Origin: Chitinophagaceae bacterium
GTDB lineage: Bacteria > Bacteroidota > Bacteroidia > Chitinophagales > Chitinophagaceae
Length of the DNA: 29,671 nt
NCBI GenBank assembly: GCA_947468255.1
Contig: CANIMM010000006.1
Location: 1-29,671, forward strand
Reading direction: 5' to 3'
Part shown: positions 16,607 through 23,319 of the stretch, in pieces
Layout of the letters: each line of letters starts with the position of its first letter
Numbering within the stretch: the first letter of the stretch is position 1
Program-made: the position numbers and the translations under genes
The notes under the pieces: model-generated
The model's input: only the letters and a program-made list of their open reading frames with translations
What the model was told of the DNA's origin: nothing
Database searches by the model: none

Positions 16607-17389
16607 CTATTGCTTTTGGTAAACCCTCACATAATCTACAATGAACTCATCTGGGAAAACAGTTTTCTTGATTTCTTCGAGATTATTAGGTATTTCCATA
16701 CTTAAAATAAGGTACTCTTCAATTTGTGAAACACCCGAACTCACTTCATAAAATTTAAGTCCATCTATATAGAAGCTATATTTTTCGGGCGTCCACTCTA
16801 AACCAAATGAATGAAACCCTTTGCTTACCCCTTTTAGGTAACTCTGCATTCCACGGGTTGTATGTTGACCAGCGCCATACGGGCCCCAATGAACATTGTG
16901 AGAAACAATGTCGCGACCGAGTTTCTTAAAAAATTCCATGATATCGATCTCTGCACCATGCAATCGGAGATCATCACCCTCGGATAATTTGGGCGATTGT
17001 AGCCAAAAAGCACCCCAAACACCGGGCGATTTTTGCAACTGTGCCCTGCACTCATAAAATCCATATTTGGGCATAAACAAATTCTGAGTACCCACAGCAC
17101 TGATCAAGATTGAATCACCTCTTTTAATTGCAGACAATTTCAACAATCCATCTTCTACTTTAACTGCTTCGGCTGAAACATACGCAATTGCACGGCGGCC
17201 TACTCCCCTAACCGCCCATTTTGTATTGTCTAATTCCTTGCCCAAAAAATCATCTTCCCAGACCAATTGGTATCCTTGGTTGATCGGATTGAATACGGTA
17301 TCTGACATTGGACCCTGTGCTGGACGTTGTGCGTTGGAACAAATACAATGAACAAAAAAAAGAATAAAACAAAAAGCGCATTTTCTCAT
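16607..17389 (-). CDS. Secreted GH16 family glycoside hydrolase
   Basis: GH16 enzymes cut beta-1,3/1,4-glucans (laminarin, lichenin) and galactans (agar, carrageenan, porphyran) with retention. The catalytic motif is GAEIDIMEFF: nucleophile Glu, assisting Asp and acid/base Glu in the ExDxxE pattern (E155, D157, E160 in the frame from 17413). Supporting blocks are LVWEDDF, GFYECRAQLQKSPGVWGAFW, HNVHWGPYG, and FGLEWTPEKYSFYIDG. The start is set at the ATG at 17389, which opens directly into a signal peptide (MRKCAFCFILFFVHCICSNA); the frame is open to a TTG at 17413. The protein is a bare catalytic domain of about 260 residues with no binding module or sorting domain. Substrate cannot be assigned from the motif alone. 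Confidence 0.9.
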   Translation of the reverse strand: MRKCAFCFILFFVHCICSNAQRPAQGPMSDTVFNPINQGYQLVWEDDFLGKELDNTKWAVRGVGRRAIAYVSAEAVKVEDGLLKLSAIKRGDSILISAVGTQNLFMPKYGFYECRAQLQKSPGVWGAFWLQSPKLSEGDDLRLHGAEIDIMEFFKKLGRDIVSHNVHWGPYGAGQHTTRGMQSYLKGVSKGFHSFGLEWTPEKYSFYIDGLKFYEVSSGVSQIEEYLILSMEIPNNLEEIKKTVFPDEFIVDYVRVYQKQ

Positions 17390-17569
17390 TTGCAATTTTT
17401 TTTTGGTGAACAATGATACGATTGATCTTACAAGAATAGTGAATATTTTGTATAATTAGCATGCAAACTCCTAAAAGCATGGAATGGCCAGAGCGCCAGC
17501 TTAGGAATGGATTCCAGTACTATCAATTTCATAATCCATAAAATCGAGGGGTGAAAATTTATTTTTCCT

Positions 17570-17593
17570 AAAAAATCCGCCAATTCACTTGGC
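17570..17593 (-). terminator. Possible terminator of the cyclase-Blh gene
   Basis: On the minus strand a 5-bp stem (ttggc/gccaa at 17589-17593 and 17579-17583) with a 5-nt loop is followed by GGATTTTTT. It lies 15 nt past the stop at 17608. The stem is short, so this is only a candidate. Confidence 0.4.
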
Positions 17594-17607
17594 CACAAAA
17601 ACGAAGA

Positions 17608-19671
17608 TTATCGTAAATATTTACGGTAAAAACCATGCATGGCAATGACATGAGGAAAACTAATACAGGAAATAAACACGAAAAATGCGGTTACCCAATG
17701 CTTGTTGAAAGCAGGTAAAAATCCACTTTCCAAACAATAGAGCATGGCACCAAACAACAGAAATGCACCAGCAGTAAAAGGAAATGCATTTTTAAAAAGG
17801 GATAGGTCGTCTGTTTGAAAGCCCTGTTTCAAATGGCACCAACCATTAAAACTGTGCTGTCCGATGAAGTATAAACCAAATGAGGTTAATAGCGGCAATT
17901 GAATACCCACTGCCAGCATGCAAACACTGAGCAGCATCGCAGGGCGACGCTCCCAAAGGCCCCATACCACTACCGCTAGGACAATTAGCGAAGCCGCCAA
18001 TTTTCCTTGAGCATCAGTTAAAGGCAGGAGCAAAACTTTCATATTGGCCAATATAGTATTGGTTGCTTCCACATGTCCAAAAAGCACTATGCCTAGCAGG
18101 GATGCCCCCCATGCCCAGTTTTTTATCGGCCATTTATGTCTCGGTTGCCATTGCTGCATATCTGCCTGTCCGAAATGCCAGGCAGAATAACCCAGAAAGA
18201 AAACAATTGCGACATTTGGAAAAAACAACCATAGGGCCAGAAATGCGGCGGCAAAACCAAGGTATTTTATTACAAAAAAAACATTGACAGTGCCCTTTAA
18301 ATTACCGCTCTCTAGCAGGTGATCCACTGCACCGTGCGGTATGCCCAGAAAAAATAAACCCAGGGACAATAGGACTGGCTGCACCCAACCAACACTAAGG
18401 GGTAAGTTGGTTTGTAAAATCAATAGTCCCAATGCAAGTAGCAACAAAATAAGGGGTGCTAATAAATTGCGATATCTTACAATTGTAACTGCCCACCAGG
18501 CCTGCAAAAAAGGCTTAAGCGGTAAGGAAAATAAAATTCGCAAATCTTGATATAAGGAGGTTTTTTCGTCCAAGAAAAGCAATACGTCAATGGCGCTATT
18601 TTTCTGAAACAAAGCTTCAAATATGGGCTTTCCTTGAGCTGGTTGTCTACTTAAAATATATAGCAGCAGTCTGTCATAAAAAAGAAACCTCGGGGCAACC
18701 GAAATTCCCGCAGGCTGAATTCCTTTTTGTAAGCAATCTGCCAGTATTTGGGCATGGCGACTCATATTTTTGAAAGCATATCCTGTGCTGGGCTTTACAG
18801 CTCCCGCCCTTCCGCCGATAGGAATCACACCGGGAAGTGTAACAATTTTGGTGGAGGCAGTACTCATGGGAATACAACCTGTTTCAGTTTCGATGATTTG
18901 GAAATCTCCAAACCGATGAGCAATATACTGGTTTAGGAGGGGTTCAGCTTCTTCTGGGGTAATAGGCTCAAGACCGAAACGTGTCAACTCCACGAGTAAC
19001 TTACCGGTACTGAATGGAAGCACATACATAAATTGGGTATGCCCTTGCTGATCCACCCCAAAATCCATCAGGTCAATGCAGTTAGCACCTAACAAAGGAG
19101 TTTCGATGTCAATCACATACCCTATAAATGATTGTAGCAAATGAGCTTCGTCATTGGCGGGAGGCAGGTACAGCGGAGGGCGACTATCAAAAACTGTGGT
19201 TGAATACCAAGTGCCCTTATCAGTGGTTACTTTCACTCCATTTTCGGTGGCTTCAAGGTCTAACACAGTGGCCTGCACGCGATAAAAACCTTGCTCCTGC
19301 ATAATCCGTCTCAATTCACCGTACAAATCAAGGCCGGATATGCGTCGGTATTGTGTTGGAAACAATGATTCGGGCTGGTTTCGATTCACACTTACTTCAC
19401 CCCAATGATGGCTAATTAAATGTTGACATAGCCGGGTGGTCGATTCGCTAGAAGAACCCCAAAAACAATACGTCTTGTCGTTTTTAGACTTGGCATCCGG
19501 GTCCAACACCAAAATGGTTTTACCCTGCAATAAGCCCCGCTGCTCCATGCTCATTAGTAGCAGGGTTGCAGAGGCGCCGGCACCTGCAAATAGGTAATCC
19601 ACTTTGGAAAAATGGGGATGCGGTGATACGGGCATGTTGTGAGGTTCAATAAAAATAGGGGTTTCTTCCAT
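17608..19671 (-). CDS. crtY-blh: Lycopene beta-cyclase fused to Brp/Blh beta-carotene 15,15'-dioxygenase
   Basis: One 687-residue chain carries two successive enzymes. Residues about 23-395 are a CrtY-type lycopene cyclase: dinucleotide motif YLFAGAGASA (26-35), DKTYCFWG (65-72), YRRISGLDLYGELRR (108-122), VFDSRPP (160-166), MYVLPFSTGKLLVELTRFG (215-233), ETGCIPMS (263-270) and GGRAGAVKPSTGYAFKNM (286-303). Residues about 400-687 are a polytopic Brp/Blh dioxygenase: GIPHGAVDH (443-451), GYSAWHFGQAD (494-504), GQHSFNGWCH (604-613) and SFPHVIAMHG (671-680) supply the histidines expected to bind iron. Product: retinal for the rhodopsin directly upstream. The ATG at 19671 lies inside a terminator-like hairpin; the ATG at 19635 (codon 13) is a credible alternative start just downstream of it. 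Confidence 0.93.
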   Translation of the reverse strand: MEETPIFIEPHNMPVSPHPHFSKVDYLFAGAGASATLLLMSMEQRGLLQGKTILVLDPDAKSKNDKTYCFWGSSSESTTRLCQHLISHHWGEVSVNRNQPESLFPTQYRRISGLDLYGELRRIMQEQGFYRVQATVLDLEATENGVKVTTDKGTWYSTTVFDSRPPLYLPPANDEAHLLQSFIGYVIDIETPLLGANCIDLMDFGVDQQGHTQFMYVLPFSTGKLLVELTRFGLEPITPEEAEPLLNQYIAHRFGDFQIIETETGCIPMSTASTKIVTLPGVIPIGGRAGAVKPSTGYAFKNMSRHAQILADCLQKGIQPAGISVAPRFLFYDRLLLYILSRQPAQGKPIFEALFQKNSAIDVLLFLDEKTSLYQDLRILFSLPLKPFLQAWWAVTIVRYRNLLAPLILLLLALGLLILQTNLPLSVGWVQPVLLSLGLFFLGIPHGAVDHLLESGNLKGTVNVFFVIKYLGFAAAFLALWLFFPNVAIVFFLGYSAWHFGQADMQQWQPRHKWPIKNWAWGASLLGIVLFGHVEATNTILANMKVLLLPLTDAQGKLAASLIVLAVVVWGLWERRPAMLLSVCMLAVGIQLPLLTSFGLYFIGQHSFNGWCHLKQGFQTDDLSLFKNAFPFTAGAFLLFGAMLYCLESGFLPAFNKHWVTAFFVFISCISFPHVIAMHGFYRKYLR

Positions 19672-19690
19672 AATGAGAGAAACCCCTATT
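19649..19690 (-). terminator. Perfect hairpin with U-run between rhodopsin and cyclase-Blh (attenuator candidate)
   Basis: A perfect 13-bp inverted repeat (19678-19690 and 19654-19666; aataggggtttct and its complement) encloses 11 nt. On the minus strand it is followed by TTTATT, making a five-U run with the stem end, 18 nt after the rhodopsin stop at 19709. The annotated cyclase ATG (19669-19671) is in the loop, and the AGGGG that could serve as a ribosome site is in the stem. On the plus strand it is followed by GGTTTTT. Confidence 0.75.
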
Positions 19691-19708
19691 GGTTTTTAAA
19701 AGTGTAAA

Positions 19709-20425
19709 TTAATCTTCGTTTCTACTCAATGAGTAGATAACTAAACCAAATCCAATTTTGTTAATGGCATCAGCAATATTATAAACAATATCCATAGCGT
19801 GAGCTGCAGCTGCAGGATCAGCAACCAATTGAATTCCAAATAAACCACCTGGAGTACCTAAAATATAACCTAATGGGTAAATAGCCCAACCTACCAAAAC
19901 AAACCAACCCAAAATCCGAGTAGCCTTAGCTACTTGTGGACCGGCAGTTTGAGCCAGTTTAGACACTTCGCCAAACCAAACCAAGTAAGCAATGTAGAAA
20001 TAAGCTGCACCGGAAATAACTCCCCACATTACACTCCTATCTCTGTCAATTGTTTCTCCAAAATAACCGGTAACCAGCATAACCAAGGAAGCGAAAATTA
20101 GCTTCCAAAGCAAACCGATTTTTGCTCCAGCCTTCTTAGTGATAAGATAGAATTCTACACACATTAATGGCACAGTAAGAATCCAGTCAACATACCTGAA
20201 AAAAGTCGGTGAATCACCCGTCTCAAGATTATAACCTCGCATGTAGTAGTAATGTACTGCAGCAATGAAGGTTATTAAACCAGAAACCAAAACTGATGTT
20301 CTCCATTTTTGAGATGTATTACTCAACTCAAAAAAGAAGAAAACTGATGCGGCCATCATGGCCATTGTTCCGATAAAAAACGTAAACGCTACGTAATTAT
20401 CACTTGCAATTTTTAAATGTTCCAT
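19709..20425 (-). CDS. Proteorhodopsin, DTE-type light-driven proton pump
   Basis: A seven-helix retinal protein of 238 residues. Helix C reads FRYVDWILTVPLMCVEFYL: Arg77, proton acceptor Asp80, Thr84 and proton donor Glu91, i.e. the D-T-E motif of outward proton pumps. The Schiff-base lysine is Lys223 in DAINKIGFG. His58 in AAVHYYYMRG matches the His75 that pairs with the acceptor in proteorhodopsin. The spectral tuning site (105 in proteorhodopsin) is Met88, typical of green-absorbing Bacteroidota proteorhodopsins. No NDQ sodium-pump or NTQ chloride-pump motif is present. The next gene makes retinal from lycopene, so the pair forms a near-complete phototrophy unit. No exact promoter consensus was found upstream. 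Confidence 0.97.
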   Translation of the reverse strand: MEHLKIASDNYVAFTFFIGTMAMMAASVFFFFELSNTSQKWRTSVLVSGLITFIAAVHYYYMRGYNLETGDSPTFFRYVDWILTVPLMCVEFYLITKKAGAKIGLLWKLIFASLVMLVTGYFGETIDRDRSVMWGVISGAAYFYIAYLVWFGEVSKLAQTAGPQVAKATRILGWFVLVGWAIYPLGYILGTPGGLFGIQLVADPAAAAHAMDIVYNIADAINKIGFGLVIYSLSRNED

Positions 20426-21141
20426 ATAACAAAAGTTTAGTTTGCCCTACTCTTATGGATTTTCAGTTACTCCCCGTTTTTTAGTTTGGTTGCTGGTCTC
20501 CAAATTTTTTTATCAAACAATTATTTTGTTAAAAATGTTTAAAAAATTTTTTCTGTTTGTAATAATTGTATTTTATAAAAGAAGTTTTAAACGCTTTCTA
20601 AGTTCTGTTACTCTTTAGTTCTGCCTTTCCAACTTGCCGAAAAAGATTTACAATTTCGAAAAGCTGGGCGTTTCAAAGCAAGCGACTACCGGTCATCAAT
20701 AACCTGAATTTGAAGCACAAAACTTCCTATAGAAAAAAAACGACCGCATTATGCAAACATCTTTATCCTATTCCAGATATAATTTTTGTGCCGATAGGGC
20801 TCAATTTTACTGAGTTGGGGGTATTTATTTAATTAAAAAATAATTTTCAGAATCTGTTTATTTAAAAGTCGAAACTTTACTTACTGAAAAATGTTGGTTT
20901 TCCTACTTTAGAAGCATTTTCCCAACTTTAAAAACCAGCCTTGAAGTCAAATTTAATAATCTACTAACTTAGTTTCGAAAACTCACTGCAACGAATAGTA
21001 GATTTATGATGTTAAATTTAAGGGAGTTTACTTATTTCCAACTATTTTTTTTAACTTTTTTTTCGTGATTCCACTTTGAGTTAAAAGGAAAGATCAATCG
21101 ATTGTTCTTTTTAAAATAGCAGCCTAGTATTTAAATCTACA
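20426..21141. other. Gene-free stretch upstream of rhodopsin
   Basis: These 716 bases are AT-rich and hold no supportable gene, RNA or long hairpin. The rhodopsin promoter should be here, but no exact pair of TTG and TAnnTTTG was found near the gene; nearest -7-like sites have one mismatch (20431-20438, 20501-20508). An exact minus-strand TAAATTTG occurs at 20948-20955, over 520 nt from rhodopsin, without a -33 partner. A short palindrome caatcgattg lies near 21094-21104. Near the right end, the composition changes abruptly at the stop codon of the next gene. Confidence 0.6.
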
Positions 21142-22971
21142 TTATTTTAGCTGAGGCGGCTTGATGGGCATCGAATGTGCATTCTGCGCATGATAGATCC
21201 GAGTCAACTCCTCAAACGATGCCCTCAGCATCTGGCCTTCAAGTTTGCCCTTTCGCTCAAACAATTCCTTATCGATAAGCGCCCGCAAAAATAGGATCCG
21301 CCAGCGCCATGCAGTGCGTGCTGCTGGCATCATCGCGGCATCAGCCTTTGCTACCAACTCGAAAGCTTTTACAGCTTTCGAGTTGATTGTCTCGCGGTTA
21401 TGGTTCTGTTCGAATATACGGACCACTTTAACGATATCCTCCGCAACATCCGCAGAAAACTCGAAGGCGGCATATTCCTTGACTGTCTCCTCCGCCTTGC
21501 GCTCAGGATCCCAATAAAACTGAGCATAAATCACTTTGTTGAGATCCTCATAAATTCCTTCCGAGTAAGGTGCCCCACCTGCGGCCATGGACTTGATCCG
21601 ACCCCAGCGTTTTTCAAAATGAGCTGGGGCTGGATTGGCTCCATATCCGCCCCAAGGATTCATTCCAAACATACTGATTTCGGGAAAATTTACCATCCCC
21701 AATCCTGCTGGCAATCTGGAGTCCAGAAGATATTTTGGGAAATAATTATTGTGACCATCGGCCATAATATAGTCGAGCCAGCTCTTGTCCTTTCCCAGCG
21801 CCGTCGTTAGACCCGCCCATTCACCGTCTGGGTTATTGTCGTTTTCATTCTCGAAGCACCAAGTGGAAAGGATGATCTTGCAAGTAGGAAATCGTGAACG
21901 TATGCTGGTTACAATTTCTCTGGAAATACCTAGATATCCCCTAGCTCCCCATGGCCAGCAGTATTGGCAGGCACAACCGCCTTCATCATAGGGCCAAAAG
22001 CAGAAATAGTCCAAGCAGATATTCTTGAATTCGTCCAAAATCGCCTCATGTATTTCAAGTAAATGGGCGCGGGCATCCGGCTTGCTGACACAAAGGTTAA
22101 CACCGAAATTACCTCGAAAATTTCCGGGAACTGTTGTAGCAAGAAATTCCTGGGGCGCATTTTTATAACCTTCTCCCGGCACCTGAAGCAAACCCACCTG
22201 CAACCCACACCCGTGGGCCTCACGCAACACCAGCTTAAAACGGTCAAGCCATTTTCGGGCAGCCGGATCAGTGAGCCCATTGAACTGCCAAGTTGGGAAG
22301 TGAATGAGGATTGTATTGTAGCCCCAGAGACCGAGGTCTTCGATGTATTGATTCAACTCTTCGAGCGGTGCTGCTTCGTAATAATTCATGAAGTGGGTGG
22401 CTAAGTAGATCGCCCTCACCGGACATTTCGGGATAGACGTTCCTCGCCATGTGCTAGCTGTGAACCCACCCTGATCATATCGACTCGTTCGCAAGAACTT
22501 ACCAACACCGAAGAGCAAGCCCTTCTCGTCATTGCCGACAATTCGAACGCCTCCGCCCAGACGATCCTCGATTCGGAAGCCTTCCAAACCAAGACCCGGA
22601 ACAAGCGAAAGTTCAACCGAAAGTGCTGCATCGCCCTTCAAAATGACTTTCGCCTCGCACCGTTGCTGGACCTGCCGGGCGAACACACGACCGATATTCC
22701 CTAACACGGGCCCCTGCCCCGATGGAAGCAAAAGCAAAACAGACTTAGTCGGAAGTAAATGGAGCATGTTTTTCTTCGACTGAAGCGATGAGGCGAAAGT
22801 GATGGATGTAATTTTATTCATGTGTGTTTTCACATGAAATTGTGGGAATTGGTGAAAGGTTACTTCAGATCCTTTTTCTTTTTTTAATTTACTATCAGTC
22901 CAGTTTTTCGCACCTGAGATCAAACAAAATAACAACAGAAATGATGTTGCTAAAAACAGTTTTTTACTCAT
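21142..22971 (-). CDS. Putative secreted glycoside hydrolase (alpha-glucuronidase/GH20-like, DUF4838-like)
   Basis: I infer a carbohydrate-active enzyme without certain family. Residues 1-20 are a signal peptide (MSKKLFLATSFLLLFCLISG). Residues about 75-165 match the small alpha/beta domain that precedes the barrel in hexosaminidases and alpha-glucuronidases (LEGFRIEDRLGGGVRIVGND, then GLLFGVGKFLR). A TIM-barrel-like part follows (about 185-480): LGLWGYNTILIHFP, then CFWPYDEGGCACQYCWPWG with a candidate acidic pair Asp329-Glu330 and Cys333, 335 and 338. The C-terminal part has YSEGIYEDLNKVIYAQFYWDP, seen in DUF4838-like proteins. The body is GC-rich unlike its surroundings, while codons 1-57 are AT-rich; an internal Met51 (22821) may be the original start of the acquired gene. 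Confidence 0.65.
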   Translation of the reverse strand: MSKKLFLATSFLLLFCLISGAKNWTDSKLKKEKGSEVTFHQFPQFHVKTHMNKITSITFASSLQSKKNMLHLLPTKSVLLLLPSGQGPVLGNIGRVFARQVQQRCEAKVILKGDAALSVELSLVPGLGLEGFRIEDRLGGGVRIVGNDEKGLLFGVGKFLRTSRYDQGGFTASTWRGTSIPKCPVRAIYLATHFMNYYEAAPLEELNQYIEDLGLWGYNTILIHFPTWQFNGLTDPAARKWLDRFKLVLREAHGCGLQVGLLQVPGEGYKNAPQEFLATTVPGNFRGNFGVNLCVSKPDARAHLLEIHEAILDEFKNICLDYFCFWPYDEGGCACQYCWPWGARGYLGISREIVTSIRSRFPTCKIILSTWCFENENDNNPDGEWAGLTTALGKDKSWLDYIMADGHNNYFPKYLLDSRLPAGLGMVNFPEISMFGMNPWGGYGANPAPAHFEKRWGRIKSMAAGGAPYSEGIYEDLNKVIYAQFYWDPERKAEETVKEYAAFEFSADVAEDIVKVVRIFEQNHNRETINSKAVKAFELVAKADAAMMPAARTAWRWRILFLRALIDKELFERKGKLEGQMLRASFEELTRIYHAQNAHSMPIKPPQLK

Positions 22972-23319
22972 AATTGATTATTGAAATAATAGTAAATTAA
23001 AAAGCTTATTTATTGCAAATTGCTAAACGGATACATTTTATTTAAAGACTTCATTATTTAAATTACAAAAATAAAAAACAACTCCTTGCGCTTATAAAAA
23101 GAAACAAAGAATAGCCCAATTTCTATGATCCTATCATTGTGAAATTTAAAACTTACTCCCGTTATCATTGCTAGTATTTCCGATAAGCACTTTGTTATTG
23201 ATATAGCAATAGATACCTCATCGTAAAAAGGGAAAATAATACAATAATAAATTTTGTAATTAAAAATGACTTCTACAAATGTAGAAGTCATTTTTAATTA
23301 TTTAGGAGGAACTTATTTT
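22972..23319. other. Intergenic stretch between giant surface protein and glycoside hydrolase
   Basis: These 348 bases hold the terminator of the giant gene (23257-23300) and presumably the promoter of the hydrolase gene. No exact TAnnTTTG was found on the minus strand near 22971. A 77-codon minus frame here begins inside the terminator hairpin and is not supported as a gene. Confidence 0.6.
23257..23300 (-). terminator. 44-bp perfect inverted repeat, terminator of the giant gene
   Basis: Two perfect 21-nt arms (23257-23277 and 23280-23300) are separated by two bases. The stem core is gacttctaca/tgtagaagtc, flanked by A5/T5 tracts so that each strand's transcript ends the GC part with UUUUU. 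It starts 19 nt after the giant gene's stop codon and is symmetrical, so it would work in both directions. Confidence 0.85.

Noticed and set aside
17390..17413. TTG start of the GH16 gene at 17413
   Set aside because: The ATG at 17389 opens a better signal peptide; the eight extra residues are lysine-rich and not needed.
21400..22404. Several frames of 68-136 codons on both strands within the putative hydrolase
   Set aside because: They arise because the GC-rich body has few stop codons in other frames; none shows a domain or start context.
23058..23291. 77-codon minus-strand frame between the giant gene and the hydrolase
   Set aside because: It begins inside the terminator hairpin, is AT-rich with low-complexity hydrophobic residues, and has no recognisable motif.
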